The notes beneath the pieces are model-generated. The model saw only the letters and a program-made list of their open reading frames with translations. It did not search any database and had not been told where the DNA came from. Made by a program: the position numbers and the translations under genes. Of a stretch of 64,000 nucleotides of DNA, positions 9,990-25,876 are shown piece by piece; positions within the stretch are counted from its first letter, which is position 1; each line of letters begins with the position of its first letter. The stretch lies in assembly GCA_017979445.1 (NCBI GenBank), contig JADQWC010000228.1, positions 248,001 through 312,000 of the forward strand, read 5' to 3'. The stretch comes from Akebia trifoliata (lineage: Eukaryota; Streptophyta; Magnoliopsida; Ranunculales; Lardizabalaceae).

Positions 9990-12290
9990 GTCAAACATGG
10001 TGTGGGGGGACAAGCTTGCATTGTTCTACAATTGGAAAGATAGACCAAATCCATCTTAGCTTGCAGTAATGGTAAAAATTGAAGAACAGATCGCCCAAAC
10101 CTTGGATCTGATCATCTCATTTGCTATGCATCGTTTCATTTCTTTCATCCCTCCATAATTGCTTATTTTGACTGTTGTACTTGAGTTTGGGTTTCATCCA
10201 TCTATTTTAAGCAGAATTCAGTAGTAGACGTATCTTTAACCCAATGAGATTGCTTGTTTTAAAAGACTCAGCCCATGCAACTAACACATCTAAAAGAATA
10301 ATCGGTTTATATATTAAACCTGATTTTTGAGATAAGTAATAGGGCTCTCAATGGATCGGATCAGATCCAAAATCCAATACTTTCTGAACCAATAACTTTG
10401 GGCATGGGTTGGAGTATTTGGATTCCAATAATGATTTGATCCATAGTAATAGACTTTTGATTAATTTTTTAAGATTGGTAATTTAAGTATCAGAGAGTTT
10501 TTGGTAGGTATCATACCACTCTACTATGAAAAAAGTATTTTTAAAAGATCATTCTTAAGGAATGAGTTGTAGAGCCGAGCGTAAGTTTGTATTTTATATT
10601 TTCAACTTATTTTTCTGAAATTCCCATCATATCCCTGCCTTAATATAAATCCCTGTAAGAAACACCCCAAACATTTTTAAACCTAGTTGAACGTTTTTAA
10701 CATTGTTTAGCTACTAACTTTACCAAATGATCATTGATTAGTGATTCATTTCTGGTCTAATTTTTTAAATAGTAAAATACCAAGAAATATATAAGTATTG
10801 ACCACTGATTGTTGATCTGTTTAAAAGAATATAATCATGATCAGTTGAACCTTGTCTCTTTTAGTTTAATTTGGGTGCTGGATATGTTTTTTGTTCTTGT
10901 TATACTCAGCTTACTTTGTAAGTACAATCATAATTAAATTTACACCAATCATTCTCATCCTTTGTACCATGTGATACAACGGCGATTTCTAAACAGTCAT
11001 ATAAATCTAGCCACTTCACCCCGACTGGTTGATCTGATCATCCGACGTGTATCCACACATGCCAACGACAACTGACCTGTACACTCACATATATATTTGA
11101 GACCTCATCCACCCACTATAGTATATAATTTTCATTTTCATTTGTCGTTTCAGGCATAAAATATCATCAACTGACACTATTTAAATGAATTTGTTTGAAA
11201 ACATTTCATGCAGCCAACGTTGTTGTCATTGCCACTGCAAATGCCAAGTAGAAGATAACGTAAAAAAACATGTAAAGGCCCTTAATGGATGAATCGTGCA
11301 AGGAAGTGGTAACATTAACAAAGGGGTTTTTTAGTCAAAGCACTAATGTTATTTTAATTAATTGCATGCCTACATCAAATGTATGGAGCACCAACTCTCT
11401 TAATCAATCATCTTATAACGTCGGCAATATTAAAAGAAATCTTAAATATGATATTTGGGTTGCAGGTAGTCATTTTATTCTCTTAATGAAAACACCATTT
11501 TTTTTCATCTCTTCTTCTTAGCTTGCTAATTAGGGGAGATAAGTTCTTTGATTTCTAAAAGGACAAATTATGAGTGAGAGACGAAGAAATCGAAAGTTGG
11601 CTATGAAGCTGCTCCCTTTTTCTTTCCTCTTTTCTCATTTTTCCTTTGAACTTTCTCGTTGTTTGGTGTGTAATCTATAAATTCCATTAATTTGTGTGGT
11701 GCAAACAAAAGTTGGTGTGGTGATATAATTTTCTATTATATAATCTTAAGGGTACACAACTAAGAGAAGTTGAGATGGAGGAATAGAAAGAGTAGGAAAG
11801 ACAAAATTAAAAACAGATGCATTTAGGAAAATGTAGAAATAACTCCATTGAGCATATTCAACGAGGGTTGATTATAATTCTAATTAAAAGAAATATTCAA
11901 GTTGAAGGTTCTAAAAGAGTGAAAGAAAGATCCAAAAGAATGTAGATAAAGACGACGAATACTAAGAGAAGTCACTCTCAATAATAGAAGAGTTTGTTTT
12001 GATTTGTGTCAAATGGAGGAACAAGATTCGCGCGTTATTGACAACCCCAACTCCTTGAGATAATTTTTTATATACAATTAAACTAATTCAAACATTACGC
12101 TTAATGCGGTATGATTAATTAAGAGATCTAATATTTCGACAAGTTCACTATCTTTCAGCCACTAAGCTGGTTCTTTGTATACAACCCAAAACCGCCTTGG
12201 TTGCCATACCTCACACCACTAAGCTTAAAAATTAATAAAAATGCTGTTAGTTTAATTACATACTTTAAAAAAAAAAAATGCTAAGTCAAG
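9990..12290. other. Intergenic region, nothing recognised
   Basis: The spacer between the Nudix gene and the peroxidase. It is AT-rich with scattered short frames; I see no conserved protein, RNA gene or clear element terminus. The right end is presumably peroxidase promoter. Confidence 0.6.
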
Positions 12291-12295
12291 CATGT

Positions 12296-12303
12296 TATAA
12301 ATA
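12296..12303 (+). promoter_or_regulatory. TATA box of the peroxidase gene
   Basis: TATAAATA lies 117 bp before the chosen ATG at 12420, leaving room for a normal short plant 5' leader. No other convincing TATA element is closer. Confidence 0.55.
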
Positions 12304-12347
12304 TATCTTTCGTGGGAATATCACATATCATACTTAACAAAGATTAG

Positions 12348-15149
<2,802 letters not shown>

Positions 15150-15722
15150 ATTGGTAAAATATGTACCAGATCAAAGCTATGAGAAGATATTTTAGTTTGG
15201 ACACTATGATTTTGTATTTTTAACCCCTACAGTAAACTAGAAATAGTTATGGGTTTTTTATGGAAATGGTGTTTAATTTGCCAAAATTACAGAATCAGCC
15301 ATGCTTTTAATATTTACCAAAATGGTTATATTTTGATTTTGCTACTATATTTTTATCAAAACGGCTATCTGAGGTACAATGACATGTAGTTTTATATGAA
15401 CCTGCATTTCACTCAATGGTATAACGGTAAATTTACCATATAGTCGTGATAATCTAACTACCCCATGTGGTACACTCAATCGATTCTCTTGACGTGACAA
15501 GTTTGAGAACTATAGATCTGTACACCTTGGGATACACATTTTTATGGGAAAGTGATCCCGAGGCATACATATCTACAATTTCGAACCTGTCATGTTAAGA
15601 GAGTCGATTTCTTCTTGGTAGGACGCGTCATATAACCATTTTCTTAAAATAATAATTATAGAATAAAAATAATAATTATGGAATAGAGTGCACGACCATT
15701 TTCATAAATACTAAAAAGACAA

Positions 15723-15900
15723 GGGTAAATTCTCAAATAATTACAAAAGTTTTCGGTATATCCGAAATGTTTCTAATGTTAACAAAGTCATCACGTAATG
15801 TTGACAATTTGATAACATTTTGTCAACATTACGTGATAGTTCTGTTAATACCTATAACACTTTCGATATTTTTGAAAACCTCAATAATGGCAATTTACCC
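15723..15900. mobile_element. Foldback MITE, GGGTAAATT ends
   Basis: The left arm (from GGGTAAATTCTCAAATAATT) is the imperfect reverse complement of the right arm (ending GGCAATTTACCC); the innermost parts, CATCACGTAATGTTGAC and GTCAACATTACGTGAT, are nearly perfect. Arms of about 80 bp flank a loop of about 16 bp. Non-coding. The ends resemble Mutator-like MITEs; no clean target duplication. Confidence 0.8.
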
Positions 15901-18893
15901 AAAAAATAAAGAAAAAGAAAGAAAGAGTAATTCAACAGTTTGACAAAATACATAAATGTAGGAGAAAGTTTTTTATTAAAGGTGTGTATAAAAAAGTGGT
16001 AAATTACCATTTCATGTGCTGAATGTGGGGAAATTCCCCTTCCAAGACACTCTTCATTTTAATTCTGAAATCATACTTTGCAATTTTTGGAAATTATTTT
16101 TCAGCTTGATTATCACTTTAAAAAGTTATGATATAAGTATCAACGATATCGTCACTTTTGTAATCAGTGAGATTGTCATTTTTAGAATAAATACTTGTGA
16201 TCTCAATACCTCATGTTTTAATTATTATCAGGGTGATCGTCATTTAAAAACCTTGTGATCCTGTTATTCATGTTTTGGGAATTAACATGAATAATGTACT
16301 GGAATGGGAATTAGACTAAAAGGTGCGCATGTTTTGGGAATTATCTTTATTTTGAGGGTAATTTGGACTTATCCTTCATTTAGGTGAATATTTGATATAT
16401 CCATAATTTTTCAAAATATTGACATACTCCCTTGACTGAGGCTTGGGCAAGAGAGTGATAGATAATGACTTGAATAACCACATATTCAACCTCTTGCTCA
16501 AAACCTTCAAATTTTCACTAAAAGATCCTTCATCTTCAATCTTGATTTTGGTGACAAGATTATTCACTTATTCTTAGCAAGATTGATTGGTAACTTGATT
16601 TTCTCTAATATTTTGTTGTTTGAATAATTTAGAAGAAAATAAATAGTTTTATTTACTCTAGATGAATTTATCAAATAAATCAAAAGTGCAACCCTATCTA
16701 TATTTATGTGGATTATATCAACATCTCTATCAAAATAAATTTATATAGTGTATAGGGTAAAATTAGAATTTAATTTGAACCTTGCATGTGTCTAGATCTA
16801 GGAAGGAATGAAAACTAAGTAGAAAGGAGTCTAACTCAAGTCAATGGTACCTAAAGTTGCACCTAGCACAATCCAACATGAGTAGAGCTAAGCACCTGCT
16901 CTACTTAAGTGCGGAGCAAAGTAGGGTAGATCATAGTAGGTTCTGGGATTTGGTCTTATTCTTCTCTGGACTGAGACCAGGAGAGAATCCCGAGAATTCA
17001 AAAGTGATTAACTGAGTCAATCACGTTCTTTTCAAATGAGATGTTTCCATTTTATAAGCGTAGATATGTAAAGTTTTGTTGTCCTAAACCTTAATACTAC
17101 TTGGGTTTGGGAATTGCCTGTAGGTGATACAACATGCATCGTGAATCGAGTCAAAGATTCTTAATCTACACAATATAGGTTTGTATAAAACAAAAATAAA
17201 TCATACCTTGTAATTATCTCTGTTAAAAATCAAATCTAAATCTTATGAAGAATAGTTCAAAAATCACAATCGCTTTCGTAATTCTGGACTCCTGGATCTT
17301 TACCCTCGATATCCCAAATTTTAATGCACCGGGCACTTATCAGTGTACTTAACAATTAAAACATGTAAAGAATAATAAGAGATTGTAGAAAATGAGTTAT
17401 TGTTGCTCGACTTGTGTTTTTCCAATAGGAAAATCCCCTATTTATATTACGTTGGGATTGAAAATTAAATTATCTTTTTATAAATACTTTGGACAAAACC
17501 CCTTATATGTATACACATGTAAAATATAATTTCATTAAAAAGAGAGTCAACTTCATGCTTGCGATGCAAACTTGAAGTTTTATATTTATAATAAATATTT
17601 GAAGTTGTTAAATTTAATAAGACACTTTAAAAATAAATACATGCGCAAAAATGATTAACAATATTTAAATTATTTTTTTTACTGAATAAATGTCTCTAAT
17701 AAATTTCATGTACTAAATGACATGGTATTACATTTATTTTTTAAAACATTCTCATATAAATACATTAATGATATTTATTTTTCATAGAATAATTAACTAG
17801 AGTTTTATTAGAGACATGCAAGTGTTATGCATGAGGTTTTTATTTATTTTTAAATTATTTATTTATTTACAAGTAGGTTTCAATTTTAATTGACTATAAG
17901 GCTAAATGGAATAAATTAATCTCTTATTCTTCTTTATGGGAAAACTCACACATGCATTAATAAATATAAATTCTGGAATGAAATCTTCATGATCTGAAGA
18001 TATGTACATATACCAATATTATCACGCAAACATTATCGTGTCATTGTATTATGTTCCATTACTGATACACAGTATACTGGAAAAATAAATCAATTCACAA
18101 ATGTAACCACACTATGATCCTTCCACATCACTCAAGTATCCTATTAGATCATCTAGACCATCTGGATTATCAAGAGTTCTCACACTATCTCAACTATTTG
18201 ATATATAATAGATGACAAAAGAATATTTTAAATTTATTTTCAATATATATAAGACAAAACACGTTGTCTATATGTGTGTAGAAATGGTTGTCCTTTGAAC
18301 CTGACCCTATATATATATATATATAAATATGTTGACCGATAAAAAATCGTTCAAAAATCATTTGATCAAAATCTTGTCGGTCAACATATTTATTTGTTCA
18401 TCCAAATATTAAAATGATCAAAAATGTGGGAAGTCATGGTGATGCCATCCCATGGAATTTAATATTGAAATCATCACGATATTCTCATGAGATCAACTAG
18501 ATTCCCAAAACGTCTAGACTATTGGTAAATAAAAATCTCAAGGTTTTAATAAATCAAATGATGATAATTAACGCTCATAGAATTTCATATGATTTTCAAG
18601 TTAAAAAATCAATGTAAATACATATTGAAAGATCATCATGAACTTCATTTAATAAGGTCAAAATTATATGACCAATCACATATTTAGTGGCAAAAATTTG
18701 AGATGATCTTTTGCACGACTCTCCAATATGTGCCAACACATACTCACGTGTGCCAATGGGACTAGCTTGTCATGATGAAAAATTTTGAATCTAGAGAAAG
18801 TGATCATTGTGAATTTGAGAACTATAAAAAATGAGTTATCCTCAAACTCATTTCTTAGTCCTGGTCAAAATTCAAGGTTTACAAAGATCTAAT
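15901..18893. other. AT-rich intergenic region
   Basis: No protein family, RNA gene or complete element was recognised apart from one short hairpin at 18325-18391. Small frames here lack any familiar motif. Confidence 0.6.
18325..18391. repeat. Short perfect inverted repeat
   Basis: AAATATGTTGACCGA (18325-18339) is perfectly inverted as TCGGTCAACATATTT (18377-18391) with a 37-nt loop. It follows a TA microsatellite. Purpose unknown; probably a small MITE core. Confidence 0.7.
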
Positions 18894-19412
18894 TAGGGCT
18901 TAAAATGGGTCAAGTTCGGACTAGATATGAGTATATTTATATTTATATCCGTATCCGAATTTTTCATCCATATACTACTATCTAAAATCATATCCGAACC
19001 ATTTTACTTTCACTAAATCGTGTCGAGATCCGACCTATTAGATTAATTGATTTTGGTCGATCAGGTCAGATAATATTGAATCGTTCAAAGTTATTTCAAG
19101 AAAAATTTGTAAAATGTGTGGTCAAAAGAGGACTTAAACTCAAAACTCTTTTTTTTATAGAGTCTTTACTCACTATACCCGTTACTTTTTAGTTGAAGAA
19201 TGTTATATTGAAAAATATAAAAATATAACATACAAAGTAATATATCATTTGAATCTAGGCAAATATAAGAATGGATCCATATTTGATATGGATTTAACTC
19301 GGGTCAAGGGACATCAACCCATATCGGGGACATTTTTTAATTCACCCATACTTGAAAAATCAAATCTATTAAATTTGAATTTCAGATAAAATCCGACCCA
19401 TTTTAAGTCATA
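18894..19412. mobile_element. hAT-like MITE, TAGGGCTTAAAATGGGTC family
   Basis: The left end TAGGGCTTAAAATGGGTC mirrors the right end GACCCATTTTAAGTCATA. Candidate 8-bp target duplications are GATCTAAT and GATTTGAT (6 of 8). The interior shares a GGTCAAGGGACATCAACCCAT-type segment with the better preserved copy at 47746-48227. Non-coding. Confidence 0.75.
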
Positions 19413-20786
19413 GATTTGATGTATCTGAATTTCATTGTCAAATGCTTATACTACTCTAATGATGAATTTGGAACTACTTTGGAATTCCATAATTTTTTCT
19501 AAGGATACTTATACATGATTTATTTCAATTCCCAAAAAGATTTACCAATTTACTTTGATGGAATAGGGGATTTGACCATTAAAACTCATGTAAAAGGAAA
19601 AAAAGAAGAGTTAAGGGGTAGAAGTGGGATTGGGGGGGTGCAAGTAAAGAAAATAACACAACTACTAAAATCCTACATTGGTTATCTTCTTCCTTTGTTT
19701 CTTCTTCTTAAATCTTCAAGGTTAAGCCTCTCAAAGGTTCTTGAGAGGGTGTTTGGATAGAGTTTTGAGACTTGGGATGGTCTTAATGAGAGAATTAGAT
19801 AGAAATTTCGTAAGGGAAAACTCGATTATTTATCTTGGGATGGTCCTCTATTTATAGGCCTTTGGGGATATAATAGTCCATATACCACAAGCTAAACTTA
19901 ATTGCACTAAAACCACATAGAATGATCTGGTTTGTCTAACATAAAAAAAAAAATTGTAGTCATTTGTACCCTTATGAGTCTTACCAATTAAGATGGTTAA
20001 AAGATAAGAATGTAATTCTCCTCAAGATCTTTAGAGAATTCTTTTAGGAATAAACTTGTCTTTGCCCTTGAAAAATAATAAATTTTGTAAAAAATGACAA
20101 GCAATTATCCATTCAAAGAAGGGTCTCAAAAATCAATTACTTATTTTTGAGTTTCAAAAAACTAAGGTTATGAAGGTAATTGCTCCTTAAGTTCTAGGTA
20201 ATTATTTTTTATGGGACAGGATGTCCATGCCCTTTAAAAGTTGTCAAACTACATTGAAACCTTGGTGTATGGCCTAGAATAATCTAAAAGAAAAATGTCT
20301 CAAGCGTTAATTATCTTATTTTAAGTCTCAACAAATTAAAGTTTACAAACCAAAGTTAGGAAGGTAATTGATTCTTGAGAGAGCTAAGAGTCAACCTTTG
20401 AGGACTTGCAAAACTATAAGAAAACTTAGAAGAAACCTTAAGAGAGAGATTAAAGCAAAGGTAAATTGGGCAGCCCACTCTCATCTTCTCAAGGCTAAGG
20501 AGGTACTGAGAAGATTAGAAAGGCTTAACGTGTAAAAGCATCTTAATAAAATATCTAACACATGGAGGAGGAATTCAAGATCATAACATAAAACAATCAA
20601 GTCTTTATGCATGTGCAAAGGCATAAGTATCATAAGGGCTTATTTGTAATTTAAAATATTAATGAATGAGATTTGGAAGATGACATAATAAAAGGATATT
20701 TTTGTAAATTTAGAAAACTAAGTGATTCTAGGGTCATTGGCTTACAATTTTATTGGCGTTTGACAAAAATTATCCTCATAATATTA
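19413..20786. other. Intergenic region, unresolved
   Basis: Contains a CT-rich, leader-like stretch near 19680-19740 and a TATTTATAGGCC-type motif near 19850, as often seen in LTRs. No ends or coding domain could be defined. Confidence 0.4.
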
Positions 20787-21022
20787 GAGAACCGTTATTG
20801 GCATCCCAAATTTTATTTATTGCACCCTAATTTCTTATATTATTTATCACACACCGCAATTAAAAATTAAAACTTGTCATTCTAACATTGCAATATAGTT
20901 TGGCTCAAATTATTATCTCAACATTACAAAACATTATAACAGTCATTCCGACAATTTCAATAATTGTTACAATTATGATTAGGCTCATGTAAAATCTTAA
21001 ACGCAAAAAATAGAAATCTAGC
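20787..21022. mobile_element. Truncated copy of the GAGAGCTACTATTGGCACCCC MITE
   Basis: Starts GAGAACCGTTATTGGCATCC and then follows the element at 46840-47199 for about 235 bp (shared GGCTCAAATTAT, CATTATAACA, AATTATGATTA.GCTCA and AGAAATCTAGCAAAA). The opposite terminal repeat is not found, so the copy is incomplete. Confidence 0.65.
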
Positions 21023-21719
21023 AAAATAGATCGTTTACTCTCTTTTTTGAATTGGCGTGTAATATCTAAAAGTGAGTGCTAATACTATCTAATATTGTTA
21101 ATAGTATTTTTGGTATTTGAAATTTCGGTGTCAACAAACACCCATTTACAACTTATACCTCTAAGAGAGGGAGATACCTAGTAATTTGATGCATTTTCGA
21201 TCTTGATGTGTATCCAAGTTGTCAATAGAGATGTTCAAGGGTAGCTACATCCCAAGTATATGTACTAACTTTTTTAAGGTCCATCAACAATCTAAGGTAT
21301 GATACATGTACCTTTGTACCCGTTGTAGCGACTGGATGGATACAAATTGGAGGTTGATTGATTCAAAGAAGGGGGGGATGAGTGACGTGGGCGAGGTAGT
21401 TAAGATTGAACCATTGGATTTAAGTAATTGAATCGGGTTTAAGGGTTGGATTTGATTTTGGCTTTGGATATGAATAGATCAAATCAAATTTCTTTCTTAT
21501 CCCTCTATCATCCCAGATCTACGATTGTGCAATTTTAAAGTATATACACCTATACTATCAGAAAAAATTATGCATCCTAGCAAGTATAACAAATAATTTC
21601 GGGTAGTACAATTTTTTTATGTGAAGTTGCATTCTTTTGACAGTTTTTTAAATTACCCTACAATCATGTAACCTTTATTTTTTGACAATTCCTCAACCAC
21701 CTTATCTTGTGGCATATAT

Positions 21720-21930
21720 AATGTTGATACAACCAATTATATCACTTTCGCCGACCTTACATTAGACCCAATAACAATCTTACTCTCTATAAAAAGGTCG
21801 ATAAGGTACTTAATATCGTCTGAAGTAATACTTATTTCACCAAATGAAATATGAAAGGTATTTATCTCAAGATGCTACCTCTCAACTATGACAGACACGA
21901 GCATTTTGTTTATCAACTAATATCTATAAA
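21720..21930 (-). pseudogene. Plant mobile domain (PMD) remnant
   Basis: The minus strand reads KMLVSVIVER, a stop at the position of the usual Trp, then HLEINTFHISFGEISIT, SDDIKYLIDLFIE and SKIVIGSN. Plant mobile domain proteins (MAIN/MAIL and MULE-borne homologues) carry ALVERWRPETHTFHLP.GE.T.TLEDV..LLGLP, and this matches block by block. The Trp codon has become TAG. The fragment is only about 70 codons and frames break on both sides, so it is non-functional, probably left by a Mutator-like element. Confidence 0.65.
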
Positions 21931-22422
21931 GGACTAAGATGTGTGGGGCCGAATTTTTTACTTGGGTTCTAATTCCACTACACTCCTTATGGGAATGATT
22001 TGAGTAATATAGAATCGAGCATTCTTAACATAATCAAAATTATAATAAACATAAACACTCATTTTTAAATATAATAAACATAACAAATATATACCTCACT
22101 ATTCCAAATAGAGAAAGCCATATGATTCTTGTAACTCTTGAGTAATGACAAATCTTCTAGATCTCTAGGAAATGAATCATTTTCATGTGTTCCCTTTTCT
22201 TTATATTTATTTTCTTCTTCCTATTCTTCATCTTTGTTTTCCTTTTCATGGTCATGTTATTCATGTGCTTCATATTCTTCTTCTATATGTGCAAAACACC
22301 TCTTTTTAGAAGTCATCGAAGAAACCTGTGATGTTCTACATTTAAAGAAGTAAAACACATTCATTTCTTTTTTTCTCTTCCCATAGTCAAAAAATAATTA
22401 ACAAAGAAAACGCATATGTTAG

Positions 22423-23934
22423 TGTAGACACCACATTTTTTATACTAGTCTGATTAATCAATTCGTCGATTCGATTACGATGATTTTCAATGATGGATGA
22501 ATATTCTAAAATTTTATTTGTTACTAGATGTGTTTTCAAAGCTTGAATAAAATATTTTTAGTGAACAAACTTTAGAAATCGCGTTACATTAAGAAAATAT
22601 GATCCAAAACATAGAAATCATCATTTTGAGACAAAAAGAAGTTTTACAAGAAAAATCATAAAAAAGTGATTAAATTACCAAAATACTCCTAACACCAGAA
22701 TATCTCTAGAGATTACATTATACTTAGAAAAAAAAATTTCGAACACATAAAATAACAAACTAAAATCAAATAATCTGTGTTGCCAATTTTTACAAATTTT
22801 GATAAAATTATAAAAATACCCCTCATAGGATTCACGATCATTTCATGTAAAAAAAAGTGATACAAATCAATATTCTCATTGAATTTCTTACGAAAATTGA
22901 TTTCAAAACGTAAAAAAATAACGTCCCAATGGACAAAACGATAATTTTTTAATCTTAAAATTTAAAAATAAAAAGTTAATATATTTAAATATTAATTAAT
23001 GTCAAGTGAAATATTAATAAATCAAATTAAAATCGTCAAACAAATAAATTCAATTAATTAAACTCATGTGTCAAATTTCAAGTGATGGTCCATTTATTTA
23101 AGTGGGTCCCACTTAATATTTAATAAAGAACCCTCCACTGGGGGTCTCAAAGAATTGAAAACAATTTAATAAAAAACCATCAATCAGGGAGTTTTCTAAA
23201 ATTTAAAAATTCATTATACGTAAGTTTAAAAATCAAAATAAAACTTAATTAAAAATTAATTAAAATCTTATCTAAACCACTTAACAGATTAATTAAAGAT
23301 AAACCTTATCTCTAAGAGACATAATCAAATCCTAATCAATAAAGTTCTTTAAAAAGAGAAGTCTATCGCTTAATCTCACAGGTCTTGAGAAATCCTAAAA
23401 AATTCTCCAAAACCTTCCTAAAATCTTAAATCTGAAGTCCAAGTCAATACCTAACCCCCAAGTCCTAATTTTCAACCTAAAAACATCTAGAAATCCTAAA
23501 AAATATCACAAAAATTATAAAAATATTCAGATTTAGAAGAAGAATGTCTCATCTCAAAAACCGAAGACATATCTAAAAATAAAGATAAAACGAGAAGATT
23601 CACACGATAAATGTTTACCATCAATTTCTGAGAGAATCATCATTATAATCACTCAGGTAAAAGAAAAGGTAATTGTTTTATTTCTATTTTAAATTTAGGA
23701 CATTTTTTGGAATGTAAATATTTGAGAGGAGTAAAAATTGGCTTTCGTCGGGGCGAGATTGATGTCTAATACCTTTCAATCCCTTAACCTGATCTCCATA
23801 CCTATAATTTATTCATAACTTAGTGTTTTTTATCTATTTAAAGTCATATTTGATTTTTAAATCATAAAACTAAGTGGCAACTTTCAAAAAAAGAAAAATC
23901 AGATTCATACATACGGATCGAGAGGGCGCTTTCA
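22423..23934 (+). mobile_element. Ogre/Tat-type LTR (Ty3/gypsy), 1.5 kb
   Basis: Begins TGTAGACACCACATTTTTT and ends GGGCGCTTTCA, directly before a primer-binding-site-like sequence. Plant Ogre/Tat LTRs commonly begin TGTRGACACC and are followed by TGGCGACTCC.CTGGGGA. No 3' partner LTR or gag-pol is visible downstream: the next recognisable feature is the strictosidine-synthase-like pseudogene. The element is therefore decayed or truncated. Confidence 0.6.
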
Positions 23935-23935
23935 A

Positions 23936-23953
23936 TGACAACTCAATTGGGGA
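23936..23953 (+). other. Primer-binding site of the Ogre/Tat-type LTR
   Basis: TGACAACTCAATTGGGGA lies two bases after the LTR end, closely resembling the TGGCGACTC...TGGGGA site typical of Ogre/Tat elements. It sets the LTR boundary. Confidence 0.55.
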
Positions 23954-24107
23954 GAATTTAATGATCAAACGTGAAATTCCCAAATATTAGTACATCTTAA
24001 AATTGACTTAGTTTTTCTTCTTTTTTATTATTATTTTTCGCACATTTGTGGATTGTTTGATTGATTTTATAGTTTTTAGGCTTTTTTTTTAAAAAAAAAT
24101 TTAACCA

Positions 24108-24240
24108 ATTGAGTGTTTCTTTTGGGCCCAAAAAAATTTGATATTTTCAAAAAAATAATGAAATTAGTTTTTTTTTGTCTAATTGAGGGTCACTTTTGGA
24201 CTTAAAATAATTCGAGATTCTCAAAAAAATAATGAAATTA
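24108..24240. repeat. Two-unit tandem repeat, period about 72 bp
   Basis: Two units each run from AATTGAG.GT..CTTTTGG to CAAAAAAATAATGAAATTAG, just 5' of the strictosidine-synthase-like pseudogene. Confidence 0.75.
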
Positions 24241-24267
24241 GGATAGCAGGATTAATGTGGAGAGAGA

Positions 24268-25394
24268 ATGTCGACCAAAGTGAAAGAGAAGAAAAATAAA
24301 GAACAAGAAAGAACGCCAAGTCCAAAGTACAAAGAAGTTAAAATCGTGAAAAAAAAAATGAAGGTTAGCTTTAATTTCAAAAGCAAAAAAAAGATGATGT
24401 TTAAATTGTTGGTAGTATTTTGTGTTATTGTTTTGTTGTCGATTTCTTCAGTTACGTTTGGTCAAATAAATTTTCTTCTAGTCACATTGAAATATGAAAA
24501 TATATCAAAGAATTTGACTTTCGATTGCAATGGACATGGTCCATATACTAGCATCTTTGAGGGACGTATTATGAAATGGGAAGGTCCCAATATTGGTTGG
24601 ATCAAGTTTGTTTTCACTTCACCAAACAAGAATAGGGCTATGTATGATGGTAATGTTAATCCTGCATTGGAGTTAGCATGTGAGAAGACATTAAACATAA
24701 AATTTAATAAGGGGACTTCGATTTATATATAGCAGACACGCACAAAGGATTGGTAATGGTAGGAAGAAATGGTGGGGTGGTAATACCATTTGTGTTGAGT
24801 GTAAAAGGTGCACCCTTTAGATTCGCCAATTCTTTGGACATCAATCTAGAGAATGGTGATGTGTATTTCATGGATATTAGTTTTCGATTCCAAAAATGAG
24901 AAAATTTAAGAGTTGTCCAAATTGAAAATAGTACATAAAGGTTGATGAGATATAGTTTAATAATCGGACAAGTAACAATATTTCTTAGACATGTTCGATA
25001 CGTTAATAAAGTCGTATTAAGGAAATACAACACTTTTGTTCTATTCACGGAGACTAGTGGAAGTCGAGTTGTAAGATATTAGATAAAAGGTCCGAAAATG
25101 AGAATCATAGAACTATTTGCACAAGTCCTCGATACACCAGATAACATCACAAGGAGCTTTAGAGGAGAATTCTGAGTCACTTTCAATAATGGAAGAACAA
25201 CTTCATCTTATACTTATGAAACTATAGCTCTTAGATTAGATAATGAAGGTAGGGTATTGGAGATAATGCCTAATAATGGTTTGATGGAATCTATTAGTGA
25301 AGTGGTAGAATTTAATGGATATTTGTGGGTAGGTTCTATAGATATGTTTCATGATATTGTTACTCAGGTTTATGAATTAGATGTCAATTTTTAG
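24268..25394 (+). pseudogene. Strictosidine synthase-like (SSL) pseudogene
   Basis: The likely original start is the Met at 24394, before a signal peptide (MFKLLVVFCVIVLLSISS); an in-frame ATG at 24268 only adds a lysine-rich stretch. Family motifs follow in order: FDCNGHGPYTSIFEGRI, KWEGPNIGW, NPALELACEK, IKFNKGTSIYI, (frame change) ADTHKGLVMVG.NGGV, GAPFRFANSLDI, GDVYFMD, RLMRYS, GSRVVRY, KGPK, FAQVLDTPDNI, GEF. SSL proteins are secreted six-bladed propellers. A 2-bp TA insertion at about 24728-24731 gives a premature TAG (24730). In the restored frame there are four further stops: TGA 24897, TAA 24936, TAG 25080 and TGA 25173; the last two replace the usual Trp of RYW and GEFW. The length from 24394 is near the family norm and no intron is seen. 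Clearly dead. Confidence 0.88.
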
Positions 25395-25876
25395 TTTTAG
25401 TTTAAATTTTTTAGTTTTAATGCCAATTTTTAAAAAGATATATTTTTGGATTTTTTTTATTTTATACAATACTGATTATATATAAATTTGATAAAGAAAT
25501 GGGTTTGGTATAGAAAAAAAAGTCTTCGTTTTGTTTAGTTTAAAAAGAATAAAATAAATAAATAATACAAAATATTTTTTTGTACCTATCTCAATGATTG
25601 GTTATTTTTGTGCTATCTCGATTGATTGGCTATTTGATATGTCATGATCTTAATTGATATACATTTTTAATATACATACATTAATCTTAATTTTGATGTT
25701 ATAGATAATTTTATGTTTTATGATTAATATTTATTTAATTCAATATTTTGGTGATGTAATGTAAAACATAGGCCCATTTGTTTGAAAAACACCCCGGTCA
25801 CATCCCACCCTATTGGCACATACCACTAGTACGTTTAATTTTATAATGTATTGCACGCTTGCATGTCCTTTATAGC

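Noticed and set aside
22138..22353. Serine-rich 71-residue frame
   Set aside because: Low-complexity translation of a CT-rich stretch; no motif and no gene context.
24268..24732. 154-residue frame as an intact secreted protein
   Set aside because: It is the N-terminal third of a strictosidine-synthase-like protein; the rest continues in another frame with further stops.
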